Notes under the pieces: generated by a model | Databases searched by the model: none | What the model saw: the letters and a program-made list of their open reading frames with translations, nothing else | What the model was told of the DNA's origin: nothing | In this document: positions 33,649 through 42,787 of the stretch, one piece after another | Numbering within the stretch: position 1 is the stretch's first letter | How the letters are laid out: the number at the start of each line of letters is the position of its first letter | NCBI GenBank assembly: GCA_905234455.1 | Contig: CAJOIH010000002.1 | Location: forward strand, 62,001-126,000 | Direction: 5' to 3' | DNA from: an uncultured Bacteroidales bacterium | GTDB taxonomy: Bacteria; Bacteroidota; Bacteroidia; Bacteroidales; F082 | DNA: 64,000 nt | Made by a program: the position numbers and the translations under genes

Positions 33649-35607
33649 CTATTTGGCAATCACAATGCCCAACAGCTTGTTGATCTGCACCCGAAGGTCA
33701 TCCCACTTTTTCTTCTCTTTCAGCAGAAGCAACTGGTTGTCAGGGTCTTGCTCTTCTTTGATTTGTTTTTCTATCGCTTTCCTCCGTGCTTCGATCACCT
33801 GGTCCTTGTAACGCAGGATGGCGCTCTGCACAGTTGTCAGCAGGTCGTTTTCCTCACGTTTCACATAGATGCCGTGCCGGTCCCACTGGTCGAGCTTGTA
33901 GGGCGACGTCAGCAGGTCGATGGCCAGCTGCGACACCTGCTCGTTCTCATGCGTGATGAAATACTGGTCGTTGGGCAGCTCGCCGGTGCCGATGGCCTGG
34001 TCGAAGGCGTCGAAGACCACGCGGTTGACCGGGTCGGCAAAGGTGATCCCGTCGCCAATCAGGTCGTCCACAATCATCTGGGCCACGCTCAACTCCACTT
34101 CCTGGGGTTGTCCTTCTTCGTCTTCGTAACGGTTCGTCACCAGCTCCGAGCCGTACACCAGCAGCAGCTTCACCAGCTCGCGCTCCTGGTAGTAGCCCGC
34201 AGGCAACGTGTCCTCCTCGTGCTGCTCCTGGGGCTGGGTCACCACGGGCTCGTCGGGGATGACATCGCCTTCCACGCCGAGCGACTTCTTGAACTTGGCC
34301 CTCAAGAGCTTGTTGAGCTCGGTCATTAGGGTCTCCTCAGGCAGGTCGAGCAGTCGGCTGGTCTCCTTGATATAGGTGATGCGGAAGATGGGGTCGGGCA
34401 CCACCGAGATGGTCTCCACGATGCTGCGCACCACCTGGCCCTTCTTGATGGGGTCGTTGGCGGCGTCCTTCAGCAGCAGCTCGGTCTTGAAACGGATGAA
34501 GTCCTTGGCGTTCTTGGCCAGGTAGTCGACAACGGTCTCGGTAGGGTAGGCCTTGCCGAAACTGTCGGGGTCGTGCTCGGGAGGCAGCACCACCACACGC
34601 ACGTTCATGCCCTCGGCGAGGATCATGTCGGTGCCCCGCAAGGCCGCATGCACGCCGGCAGCGTCGCCGTCGTAAAGCATGGTGATGTTCCTGGTGTATC
34701 GTTTTACTAAACGGATCTGTTCAATAGTCAATGACGTTCCGGAGCTGGCCACCACGTTCTCGATGCCGAGCTGGTGCATCCTCAAAACGTCGAAATAACC
34801 CTCCACCAGGATACACTCGTCCTTGTTGACGATGGCGCCCTTGGCAAAATAGATGCCGTAGAGGGTCTCCTTCTTCTGGTAGATCTCCGACTCGGGCGAG
34901 TTCTGGTATTTGGCCAGCTTCTTCTCGGGGTCGGCCTGCAGGATGCGCCCGCCGAAGCCGATGACCTTGCCGGTGAGGTTGTGGATGGGGAAGATCACAC
35001 GACCATGGTAACGGTCGTAGTACTCGCCGTTCTGCCGCTTGATGCTGAAGCCCACCTTCTCGAGAAACTCGGGTTGGTAGCCGTTCTGCTTGGCGTAGTC
35101 GGTGAAAGCCTCCCACTTCGAGGGACTGTAGCCCAGGTGGAAGCGCTCAATAATGGGGTTGAGGAATCCGCGTTCGCGGAAATACCCCAACCCCACAGAT
35201 TGGCCTTCGTCAGTGTTCCATAGGGCGTCCACAAAGAACTGGTCGGCGAAGGCGTTGATGTTGAACATCTTCTCGCGCTCGGTCTGCGCCATCTGTTCCT
35301 CCGGGGTGAGCTCCTTCTCCTCGAAGGGGATGTTGTACTTCTTGGCGAGATACCGCAGCGCCTCAGGGTAGGTGAGGTGCTCGTGCTCCATGAGGAACTT
35401 GGCCGAATCGCCGGCCTTGCCGCAACCGAAGCACTTGAAGATGTTGCGAGCCGGGTTCACGTTGAACGATCCTGTTTTCTCGTTGTGAAAAGGACAGAGC
35501 CCGATGAGGTTCGACCCACGCTTCTTCAACGTTACGAACTCGCCGACCACCTCCTCTATTCTCGCGGTCTGCAGGATCTGTTCAACGATCTCCCTGGGGA
35601 CAGGCAT
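33649..35607 (-). CDS. dnaG: DNA primase
   Basis: DnaG makes RNA primers at the replication fork. The 652-aa protein begins with the CHC2 zinc domain (LCPFHNEKTGSF, then FKCFGCGKAGDS), which supplies three Cys and one His. The RNA polymerase core follows with the TOPRIM motifs ILVEGYFDVLRMHQLG (Glu) and LYDGDAAGVHAAL (DxD type). The C-terminal part past about residue 440 is helical and acidic and would correspond to the helicase-binding domain, which is poorly conserved. The ATG at 35607 gives the canonical MPVPREIVEQIL start; an in-frame ATG 24 bases earlier exists. A TAGCTTTG -7 box lies 22 bases upstream. Confidence 0.95.
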   Translation of the reverse strand: MPVPREIVEQILQTARIEEVVGEFVTLKKRGSNLIGLCPFHNEKTGSFNVNPARNIFKCFGCGKAGDSAKFLMEHEHLTYPEALRYLAKKYNIPFEEKELTPEEQMAQTEREKMFNINAFADQFFVDALWNTDEGQSVGLGYFRERGFLNPIIERFHLGYSPSKWEAFTDYAKQNGYQPEFLEKVGFSIKRQNGEYYDRYHGRVIFPIHNLTGKVIGFGGRILQADPEKKLAKYQNSPESEIYQKKETLYGIYFAKGAIVNKDECILVEGYFDVLRMHQLGIENVVASSGTSLTIEQIRLVKRYTRNITMLYDGDAAGVHAALRGTDMILAEGMNVRVVVLPPEHDPDSFGKAYPTETVVDYLAKNAKDFIRFKTELLLKDAANDPIKKGQVVRSIVETISVVPDPIFRITYIKETSRLLDLPEETLMTELNKLLRAKFKKSLGVEGDVIPDEPVVTQPQEQHEEDTLPAGYYQERELVKLLLVYGSELVTNRYEDEEGQPQEVELSVAQMIVDDLIGDGITFADPVNRVVFDAFDQAIGTGELPNDQYFITHENEQVSQLAIDLLTSPYKLDQWDRHGIYVKREENDLLTTVQSAILRYKDQVIEARRKAIEKQIKEEQDPDNQLLLLKEKKKWDDLRVQINKLLGIVIAK

Positions 35608-35628
35608 GGTTTTTCTCTTTACCACCTG

Positions 35629-35636
35629 CAAAGCTA
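35629..35636 (-). promoter_or_regulatory. -7 box for dnaG-map
   Basis: TAGCTTTG on the minus strand, 21 bases before the dnaG ATG. Confidence 0.5.
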
Positions 35637-35646
35637 CAAAATTAAA

Positions 35647-35676
35647 TTGAAATCAACGAAAAAATTTGTAATTTTG
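35647..35676 (+). promoter_or_regulatory. Promoter of the gldFG operon
   Basis: TTG at 35647-35649 and TAATTTTG at 35669-35676 are 19 bases apart, matching the -33/-7 consensus, with the ATG at 35701. It is divergent from the dnaG promoter. Confidence 0.6.
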
Positions 35677-35700
35677 CGACTTTAATGCTTGATTTTAGCA

Positions 35701-38142
35701 ATGTACGCGCTTTTTAAGAAGGAAATAAGCAACTTTTTGAGCTCCCTGATCGGCATCATGGTCATCGTGGTGTTCCTCCTGATCACCGGACTGTTCCTGT
35801 GGGTGTTCCAGAGCGATTTCAACCTGCTCTCTTATGGCTACGCCAACCTCGACGGACTCTTCATCCTCGCCCCCTGGGTGTTCCTCTTCCTCGTTCCGGC
35901 CGTCACCATGCGCAGCTTCGCCGAGGAAAACCGTACCGGCACCATCGAGATGCTCGCCACCAAACCCCTCTCCGAATGGCAGATCATCTGGGCCAAGTTC
36001 CTCGCTAGCGTGGCCCTCGTGCTCCTCGCACTCATCCCCACCGCCGTCTACTACTTCTCAGTCTACCGACTCGGCTTCCCCGTCGGCAACCTCGACACCG
36101 GCGGCATCCTGGGCTCCTATATCGGACTCTTCCTGCTCAGCGCCTCCTTCGTGTCCATCGGCATCTTCTGCTCCTCGGTCACCAACAACCAGATCCTGGC
36201 CTTCATCCTGGCCGTGTTCCTCTGCGGATTCATGTATATCGGCTTCGAGCTGATCTACTCGCTCTCGCTCTTCGGACCCATCGACCTCTTCATCCAACGG
36301 CTCGGCATGGCGGCGCACTACAGCTCCATCAGCCGTGGCGTCGTCGACACCCGCGACGTGCTCTACTTCCTCAGCGTCATGGCAGTCTTCCTCTGCATGA
36401 CCCGCCTGGTGCTGGCCTCCCGCAAATGGATCACCTCCTTCGTGGTCACCCTCGTCATCATCATCGCCCTCAACACCATCGGATCGTTCGTCTTCACCCG
36501 CTTCGACCTCACCTCCGAAAAACGCTACACCCTGTCCGACACCACCAAGGAGACGCTCCGCGACCTCGACGACTACGTCTATTTCAAGGTGTATCTCGAC
36601 GGCGACTTCCCCGCAGGGTTCAAGAAACTGCGCCGTGAGACCAAGGAGATGCTCGACGAGTTCAGGGCCTACTCCAAGTTCATCGACTACGACTTCATCA
36701 ACCCCTCGGCCGATGCCGACCAAAACGAACTGGCCGAGACCTATAAGACACTCTACCAACAAGGACTCAACCCCACCAACCTCACCGTGCGCAACAACGA
36801 CGGCAGCACCAGCCAGATGATCATCTGGCCCGGCGCCCTCGTGAGCTACCGCAACAATACCGAGATCGCCATCGACCTGCTCGAGAGCCAAGTCGGCATG
36901 AGCGACGAGGAAGCCCTCAACGCCTCCATGCAAAACCTCGAATACCGCCTCCTCGACGCCGTCGTCAAAGTCACCCGCGCCCAAAGGCCCAGCATCGGCT
37001 TCATCGAAGGCCACGGCGAACTCACCGAGAACGAGGTCTACGACATCACCCAGACCCTCAAACAAAACTACCACGTCACCCGCGGCGAGATCGCAGGCCA
37101 AGTCGACGCCCTCCTCGAACGCTACGAGGACTCGCAAGGGGAGGTGCACGCCAACATCAAGTTCGACGCCCTCGTCATCGCCAAACCCACCGAGCCCTTC
37201 GACGAAAAGGATAAGTTCCTCCTCGACCAGTATGTCATGCACGGCGGCAAGGTGCTTTGGCTCATCGAACCGGTGTTCGCCACCATGGACAGCCTCACCA
37301 ACCAGGAGTCGACCATCGGCGTCGACCAGGACCTCAACCTCGAGGATATGCTCTTCCGCTACGGCGTCCGCCTCAACCATAACCTGCTCCTCGACATGAA
37401 CTGCGCCGCACTGCCCATCCGCACCGGACAAGTGGCCGGCCAAGCCCAACTCGAGTTCTACCGCTGGTTCTACTTCCCCCTGGCCCAAGCAGCCTCCAAC
37501 CACCCCATGGTGCGTCACCTCAACGCCGTCAAGATGGACTTCGTCAGCTCCATCGACGCCACCACCTCCGACGGCAACGTGGTGAAGACCCCGCTCCTGA
37601 TGACCTCCGACTACACCAAGGTGTCGGGTACCCCGGTCTTCATCAGCCTCGCCATGCTCCGCCAAAGTCCCGACAAACGGATGTTCCCCCAACGCAGCCA
37701 AAACGTGGCCTACCTCCTCAAAGGCAACTTCCCCTCGCTCTACGCCAACCGCATCAACCCCGAGATCGAGGAAAGCAAGGAGATGGACTTCCTCGCCGAA
37801 AGCGTCCCCACCGCCATGATCGTCGTGGCCGACGGCGACGTCATCCGCAACCAAATCGACGTCCTCAGCAAGAAACCCCTGCCCCTGGGCTACGACCAAT
37901 ACACCCAAAACACCTACGGCAACAAAGACTTCATCGAAAACGCCATCAGCTACCTCGTCGACGGCGAAAACCTCATCGCCATCCGCTCCCGCGAATTCAA
38001 GATCCGCCTCCTCGACCCCGAAAAGATCCTCCACCAACGCCTCCGCTGGCAACTCATCAACACCCTCGTCCCTGTCGGCCTCGTCATCCTCTTCGGAATC
38101 GTCATGGCTTTGATTAGAAAGAAAAAATACGCTTCGAAATGA
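35701..38142 (+). CDS. gldG: GldF-GldG fusion protein (gliding-associated ABC transporter permease and auxiliary subunit)
   Basis: The 813-aa protein is two Gld subunits in one chain. Residues 1-240 form the GldF-like ABC permease: MYALFKKEISNFLSSLIGIM, then about six membrane helices (FLITGLFLWVF, FLFLVPAVTMRSFAEE, LSASFVSIGIFC). After a further helix (FVVTLVIIIALNTIGSF) comes the GldG ABC_transp_aux region with RYTLSDTTKETLRDL, a thioredoxin-like extracytoplasmic domain, and a C-terminal membrane helix (LINTLVPVGLVILFG) with a basic tail. In gliding Bacteroidetes, GldA, GldF and GldG form an ABC transporter of uncertain substrate; homologs are common in non-gliding Bacteroidales. No gldA ATPase is in this window. 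The downstream gene overlaps by 4 bases (ATGA). Confidence 0.88.
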   Translation: MYALFKKEISNFLSSLIGIMVIVVFLLITGLFLWVFQSDFNLLSYGYANLDGLFILAPWVFLFLVPAVTMRSFAEENRTGTIEMLATKPLSEWQIIWAKFLASVALVLLALIPTAVYYFSVYRLGFPVGNLDTGGILGSYIGLFLLSASFVSIGIFCSSVTNNQILAFILAVFLCGFMYIGFELIYSLSLFGPIDLFIQRLGMAAHYSSISRGVVDTRDVLYFLSVMAVFLCMTRLVLASRKWITSFVVTLVIIIALNTIGSFVFTRFDLTSEKRYTLSDTTKETLRDLDDYVYFKVYLDGDFPAGFKKLRRETKEMLDEFRAYSKFIDYDFINPSADADQNELAETYKTLYQQGLNPTNLTVRNNDGSTSQMIIWPGALVSYRNNTEIAIDLLESQVGMSDEEALNASMQNLEYRLLDAVVKVTRAQRPSIGFIEGHGELTENEVYDITQTLKQNYHVTRGEIAGQVDALLERYEDSQGEVHANIKFDALVIAKPTEPFDEKDKFLLDQYVMHGGKVLWLIEPVFATMDSLTNQESTIGVDQDLNLEDMLFRYGVRLNHNLLLDMNCAALPIRTGQVAGQAQLEFYRWFYFPLAQAASNHPMVRHLNAVKMDFVSSIDATTSDGNVVKTPLLMTSDYTKVSGTPVFISLAMLRQSPDKRMFPQRSQNVAYLLKGNFPSLYANRINPEIEESKEMDFLAESVPTAMIVVADGDVIRNQIDVLSKKPLPLGYDQYTQNTYGNKDFIENAISYLVDGENLIAIRSREFKIRLLDPEKILHQRLRWQLINTLVPVGLVILFGIVMALIRKKKYASK

Positions 38143-39230
38143 AAAAGAATAAACCCATCATCATCCTGGCCATCATCCTGATCGCCATCGCCGTGCTCCT
38201 CATCTGGAACAACCGCTACCTCACCACTCTCCGCGGCGACTCCGCCGACTTCCAAGTGTGGGACACCGCCTCCATCACCAAAGTCTACCTCGCCGACCGC
38301 AGGGACAACGAGACCCTGCTCGAACGTACCGACCAAGGCTGGACCCTCAACACCACCTACAAAGCCCACCCCAAAAAGATCGACCAACTGTTCTATACCC
38401 TCTATAAAGTGCGCGTCCGCATGCCCGTTTCCGTCGCCTCACACGACAATATCATCACCCAGATGGCCACCCGTAGCACCAAAGTCGAAGTCTACCAAAT
38501 TGTGCCCCGCATCAACCTGTTCAACAAAATCAAGCTCTTCCCCCACGAAACCCGCACCAAAGTGTTCTACGTGGGCGAATCCACCATGGACAACAGCGGC
38601 ACCTTCATGGTCCGCGAAGGCTCCGACCAAGCCTATATCGTCCACATCCCCGGCTTCCGCGGCTACATCTCCACCCGCTTCACCGCCGACCCCGACGACT
38701 GGCGCGACCATACCATCTTCCACGCCTCACTCGCCGACATCAAGTCCGTCACCGTCGAATTCGGCGGCGAACCCATGCGCAGCTTCCGCATCGACAATAC
38801 CGGCCGACACCAGTACCAACTTACCCGCCTCGGCGACAACCAAAACCTGCCCATCGATACCCTCAAAGTCATCAACCTCCTCTCCTCGTTCAACGACGTC
38901 CGATTCGAGGCCCTCATCAACAACATCACCCCGCAACAACGTATCGACTCTCTCCTCAACTCGCAGTTCCTGCACCGCATCACCCTCATCGACAACCAAG
39001 GCCGCTCCACCTCCATGAAGACCTATCCCAAACGCCAACAAACCGTCAACATCATCCCCGAAGAGGAACGCGACATCGACGTCGACCGCATGTACGCCTT
39101 CGTCAACGACGACCGCGACTTCGTGCTCGTGCAATACTATATCTTCGACAAAATGCTTCGCGACGTCGACTACTACGTGGCAGGCAACCCCATACAGTTC
39201 GAGATCGACCACTACCAAATCATCCAATGA
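38139..39230 (+). CDS. DUF4340 protein, partner of the GldFG transporter
   Basis: The 363-aa protein has one N-terminal membrane anchor (IIILAIILIAIAVLLIW) followed by a DUF4340-like extracytoplasmic domain opening LTTLRGDSADFQVWDTASIT and containing RTDQGWTLNTTYKAHPKK. DUF4340 genes commonly follow gldG-like genes. The role is unknown, but the ATGA overlaps on both sides (with gldFG and rlmH) indicate strict co-translation. It is beta-rich and lacks catalytic motifs. Confidence 0.82.
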   Translation: MKKNKPIIILAIILIAIAVLLIWNNRYLTTLRGDSADFQVWDTASITKVYLADRRDNETLLERTDQGWTLNTTYKAHPKKIDQLFYTLYKVRVRMPVSVASHDNIITQMATRSTKVEVYQIVPRINLFNKIKLFPHETRTKVFYVGESTMDNSGTFMVREGSDQAYIVHIPGFRGYISTRFTADPDDWRDHTIFHASLADIKSVTVEFGGEPMRSFRIDNTGRHQYQLTRLGDNQNLPIDTLKVINLLSSFNDVRFEALINNITPQQRIDSLLNSQFLHRITLIDNQGRSTSMKTYPKRQQTVNIIPEEERDIDVDRMYAFVNDDRDFVLVQYYIFDKMLRDVDYYVAGNPIQFEIDHYQIIQ

Positions 39231-39700
39231 AGATCCTCCTGCTCGTCATCGGCAAAACCGACGAGGACTACCTCGTCACCGGCATCAAGAAATATGTCGG
39301 CCGCCTGGGACATTACACCCCCTTCGAGCTTAAGGAAATCCCCGACATCCGCAACCGGAAGACGCTGAGCGAAGAACAGCAGAAAAAAGCCGAGAGCTTC
39401 CTCCTGCTCCAACAACTCCAGCCCTCCGACCATGTGGTCCTGTTGGATGAAAGAGGAAAACAATACACTTCCATTGAATTTTCAGAACTTATCGAAAAAC
39501 GGTCCGCCTCCGGCGTGAAACGCCTGGTCTTCCTCATCGGAGGCCCCTACGGCTTCGCCCAGGAAGTCTACGACCGCGCCGACGCCCTCCTCTCGCTCTC
39601 CCCGATGACCTTCTCCCACCAAATGGTGCGCCTCGTCTTCGTGGAACAGCTCTATCGCGCTTTCACCATCCTCAAAGGAGAACCCTATCACCATTCATGA
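39227..39700 (+). CDS. rlmH: 23S rRNA (pseudouridine1915-N3)-methyltransferase RlmH
   Basis: RlmH methylates pseudouridine 1915 of 23S rRNA in assembled ribosomes. The 157-aa protein is full length for this SPOUT family: MKILLLVIGKT, DHVVLLDERGKQYTSIEFSE, LVFLIGGPYGF (the SAM-binding knot loop), LSLSPMTFSHQMVRLVFVEQ and the invariant C-terminus YRAFTILKGEPYHH. It overlaps the gene on each side by 4 bases. Confidence 0.96.
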   Translation: MKILLLVIGKTDEDYLVTGIKKYVGRLGHYTPFELKEIPDIRNRKTLSEEQQKKAESFLLLQQLQPSDHVVLLDERGKQYTSIEFSELIEKRSASGVKRLVFLIGGPYGFAQEVYDRADALLSLSPMTFSHQMVRLVFVEQLYRAFTILKGEPYHHS

Positions 39701-40524
39701 AAAAACCTATTTTCGTCATCATCATCGGACTTTTGCTCCTCGCCTCATGCCGGGAGAAAGACCTCGACATGACCCTGGTCCAAAAAACCCTTTACGAAAA
39801 CGCCTCCATCACCGGCATCACCGCCAACGACGCCTGGCACCTCACCATCATCCATGACGAACAGGCTTTCGTGGAACTCGAATACTCCGCCTTCCTCGAA
39901 GACTATATCCTCGCCCAAAAAGAAGGCTCCGAACTGACCATCGGCTTCAATACCCAACTCTACCTGCCCGCCAACACGGTGATGAACGCCACCGTCCACC
40001 TCCCCGCACTGCAAAAACTGCATTGCTCCGAAGCCGTCAGCGCCCAAATCCAAGGCGATTTCTCAGGCGATGAACTCACCGTCGAACTCAACGACGCCTC
40101 CACCCTCAAAGGCGGTGCCTTCACCGGAAATGCCGCAGTGATGCTGACCGGCGCCTCCACCATGGTCGACTTCGGATTCACGGGCGACCTCTGCTCCATC
40201 AACCTGTTCGGCGCCTCGGTCTTCAAAGGGGTCCTGAACGTGAACCAAACCCTCGGATTCACCGCCGCAGATGCCTCACGACTAACACTCTACGGTGGCG
40301 CTGCACCCAACGCCTTGGCCGAAATCAAGGACGCCAGCATCGTCAACACCCTCGAAACCGAAATCCAACAGCTGCAGCTCCTCATGACATCCGCCTCCGA
40401 AGCCTCTGTCTTCGTCACCCAGGAAATCCATGGCACCCTGCGCGACGCCTCCCTGCTCTATTACCAAGGCAACCCCACCCTCGACCTCAATACCGACGAA
40501 ACCTCCTCCATCCACCCCCTCTAA
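39697..40524 (+). CDS. GIN-domain (DUF2807) lipoprotein
   Basis: The 275-aa protein starts with a lipoprotein signal (IIIGLLLLASCREKD; lipobox LASC). The rest is a DUF2807 head-GIN beta-helix: a run of short strands with small residues and repeated D/S-A-S turns (NDASTLKGGAF, LTGASTMVDFGF, FGASVFKGVLN, ASEASVFV). The family is annotated as putative auto-transporter adhesin, but its role in Bacteroidetes is unknown. Its start overlaps the rlmH stop by 4 bases. Heptamer array 2 follows the stop codon. Confidence 0.82.
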   Translation: MKKPIFVIIIGLLLLASCREKDLDMTLVQKTLYENASITGITANDAWHLTIIHDEQAFVELEYSAFLEDYILAQKEGSELTIGFNTQLYLPANTVMNATVHLPALQKLHCSEAVSAQIQGDFSGDELTVELNDASTLKGGAFTGNAAVMLTGASTMVDFGFTGDLCSINLFGASVFKGVLNVNQTLGFTAADASRLTLYGGAAPNALAEIKDASIVNTLETEIQQLQLLMTSASEASVFVTQEIHGTLRDASLLYYQGNPTLDLNTDETSSIHPL

Positions 40525-40549
40525 CTCCTCACTCCTAACTGTTAACTCC
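40523..40549 (+). repeat. Heptamer array 2 (ACTCCTM) before HMG-CoA reductase
   Basis: After the lipoprotein stop the 26-base spacer reads ACTCCTC-ACTCCTA-ACTGTTA-ACTCCC and then ATG. The whole intergenic gap is the repeat, so the number of units sets the distance between the two genes. Confidence 0.75.
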
Positions 40550-40550
40550 C

Positions 40551-41867
40551 ATGGTCTCCCGCATCAAAAAAGGTTTTTCAAAGCTCCTCAAAGAGGAGAA
40601 ACTGAAGACGATAGCCAACTATTTCGAAAACCCCGGCGAGGTCATCAGCCTGCTCAAGAGCTACTGGCACTCCGACTCGGGCCAGCAGAAGCTCTTCGAC
40701 GAGTTCAGCGAGAACACCATCACCAACTACATCATGCCCTATGGCATCTCGCCCAATGTGACCATCAACGGGAAAAACTACATCGTCCCCATGGTCATCG
40801 AGGAGAGCTCGGTGGTGGCCGCCGCCTCAGCCGCAGCCAAGTTCTGGGGCGATAGGGGAGGGTTCCACGCCGAAGTGCCCGACGTCCGCAAAGTCGGCCA
40901 AGTCCACTTCAGCTGGAAGGGCCCTCTAGAAACTCTAGAACATCTCTTCCCCTCCATCAAACAACGCCTCTTCCAAGATACCGACCCCATCACCGCCAAC
41001 ATGAAAAAACGCGGCGGCGGCATCCTCGACGTCCAACTCATCGACTATACGGCCAAGATCCCCGACTATTACCAGCTGCGGGTGGAGTTCAACACCTGCG
41101 ACTCCATGGGCGCCAACTTCATCAACACCGTGCTCGAACAGTTCGGCCATAGCCTCCAGGACTTCTTCGCCGAGCAAACCCAACTGCCCGAAGCCCTTCG
41201 CCAATGCGAGATCATCATGACCATCCTCTCCAACAACACCCCCGACTGCCGGGTGAAGGTCTGGGTGGAATGCCCCGTCGACCAGCTCGACGGCATCGAT
41301 GAGCACCTTACCGGCGCCGAATACGCCCTCAAGTTCAAGAAAGCCGTCGACATCGCCCATATCGACACCGACCGCGCCACCACCCACAACAAAGGCATCT
41401 ACAATGGCATCGACGCCGTGGTGCTCGCCACCGGCAACGACTTCCGCGCCGTGGAAGCCGCCGGCCATACCTACGCCTCACGCAACGGCCACTACGAGAG
41501 CCTCTCCAACGTCACCGTCACCGACGGCATCTTCCACTTCGAACTCGAAGTGCCCATGGCCCTCGGCACCGTGGGCGGACTCACCAGCCTGCACCCCCTG
41601 GCCAAGAAATCACTCGAGCTCCTCGGCAACCCCACCGCCCCCGAACTCATGATGATCGCCGCCACCATGGGCCTCGCCAATAACTTCTCGGCCGTGCGCT
41701 CCCTCACCACCAAAGGCATCCAAGCCGGCCACATGAAGATGCATCTCAACAACATCCTCAACCAACTCCAAGCCTCCGAAGAGGCCAAACGCCTCGCCCG
41801 CGACTACTTCAAGGACAAAACCGTCTCCTACGCCGCCGTCGAGCAATATCTCCACACACTCCAATGA
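40551..41867 (+). CDS. mvaA: Hydroxymethylglutaryl-CoA reductase (class II type)
   Basis: The enzyme reduces HMG-CoA to mevalonate, the committed step of the mevalonate route to isoprenoids. The 438-aa protein has VIEESSVVAAASAAAKFW (catalytic Glu in EExSVVAAAS), FNTCDSMGANFINTVLE (the DxMGxN cofactor/substrate segment), HNKGIYNGIDAV (catalytic Lys), ATGNDFRAVEAAGH (catalytic Asp) and QAGHMKMHLNN (C-terminal His region). Length and motifs fit class II bacterial enzymes. Nucleotide preference (NADH or NADPH) cannot be told. It starts the four-gene mevalonate block and overlaps the next gene by 4 bases. Confidence 0.94.
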   Translation: MVSRIKKGFSKLLKEEKLKTIANYFENPGEVISLLKSYWHSDSGQQKLFDEFSENTITNYIMPYGISPNVTINGKNYIVPMVIEESSVVAAASAAAKFWGDRGGFHAEVPDVRKVGQVHFSWKGPLETLEHLFPSIKQRLFQDTDPITANMKKRGGGILDVQLIDYTAKIPDYYQLRVEFNTCDSMGANFINTVLEQFGHSLQDFFAEQTQLPEALRQCEIIMTILSNNTPDCRVKVWVECPVDQLDGIDEHLTGAEYALKFKKAVDIAHIDTDRATTHNKGIYNGIDAVVLATGNDFRAVEAAGHTYASRNGHYESLSNVTVTDGIFHFELEVPMALGTVGGLTSLHPLAKKSLELLGNPTAPELMMIAATMGLANNFSAVRSLTTKGIQAGHMKMHLNNILNQLQASEEAKRLARDYFKDKTVSYAAVEQYLHTLQ

Positions 41868-42787
41868 CCCCCTTCACCTCCCACGGCAAACTCCTCCTCA
41901 CCGGCGAATACCTCGTCCTCCACGGCGCCGTCGCCCTCGCCCTGCCCACCAAGCGAGGCCAATCCCTTACCGTGGAAACCTGGGAAGACCACGGCACCTA
42001 TATCCAATGGAATGCCTACCAACCCCTCGGCTCCTGGTTTGCCGCCACCCTCGATCCCGCCACCCTCGACGTCATCTCCACCGACGCCCAGCCCAAAGCC
42101 CAACGCCTGGTCCAAATACTCCGCGCCCTCCGCGACCTCAACCCCGACGTCTTCCACCCAGGCCTCCAGTTCATCAACCACATGAACTTCGATCCCCAAT
42201 GGGGCCTCGGCAGCAGCTCCACCCTCATCAGCAACCTGGCACAATGGGCCAAGGTCGATCCCTATGAGCTGCTCAAAAGAACCTTCGGAGGCTCAGGCTA
42301 CGACATCGCCTGCGCCCAAGCCGATTCGCCGATCTTCTACTGGCTCACTGGCGACCAACCTAACGTCCAAACCGCCGACTTCCACCCACCCTTCGCCGAC
42401 AAGCTGTTCTTCGTCTACCAAGGCCAAAAACAATCCTCCGCCAATGAGGTGAAAGCCTTCAACCAACACTGGGCCGAAACCGACCGCTCCTCCGAGATCC
42501 AGACCATCTCCCAGCTGAGCCTGGCCCTGCCCACCATCACCTATTTCGAGGATTTCTGCGCCCTGCTCCAAGTCCACGAAAACATCCTCTCACAATGCCT
42601 CGGCCGCCCACCCGTCCAACAACAGTTCCCCGACTTCCCCGGCACCCTCAAGTCACTCGGCGCCTGGGGCGGCGACTTCCTGCTCGCCGCCACCGACCTC
42701 TCGCGCGACGAAGTGTGGACCTATTTCCGAAACAAAGGATTCAACCCGATCAACCCAATATTCCCCTACCAAGACCTGATCTTATGA
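41864..42787 (+). CDS. GYDIA-family GHMP kinase, candidate phosphomevalonate kinase
   Basis: The 307-aa protein has the GHMP pattern: SHGKLLLTGEYLVLHGA at the N-terminus, WGLGSSSTLISNLAQW (the ATP-binding GLGSS loop) and GGSGYDIACAQADSP, which contains the GYDIA signature of this Bacteroidetes family. A C-terminal glycine-rich segment (LKSLGAWGGDFLLA) matches motif 3. It sits between HMG-CoA reductase and diphosphomevalonate decarboxylase with ATGA overlaps on both sides. Mevalonate kinase and decarboxylase are both present, so the missing step in this cluster is phosphomevalonate kinase, which this enzyme could supply. That assignment is from context only. Confidence 0.85.
   Translation: MTPFTSHGKLLLTGEYLVLHGAVALALPTKRGQSLTVETWEDHGTYIQWNAYQPLGSWFAATLDPATLDVISTDAQPKAQRLVQILRALRDLNPDVFHPGLQFINHMNFDPQWGLGSSSTLISNLAQWAKVDPYELLKRTFGGSGYDIACAQADSPIFYWLTGDQPNVQTADFHPPFADKLFFVYQGQKQSSANEVKAFNQHWAETDRSSEIQTISQLSLALPTITYFEDFCALLQVHENILSQCLGRPPVQQQFPDFPGTLKSLGAWGGDFLLAATDLSRDEVWTYFRNKGFNPINPIFPYQDLIL

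Noticed and set aside
36058-38052. A 664-codon open frame on the minus strand opposite gldFG
   Set aside because: The plus-strand protein has intact GldF/GldG motifs and coupled neighbours; the opposite frame is low-complexity (VEE/VDD/GEV) and a codon-bias shadow.
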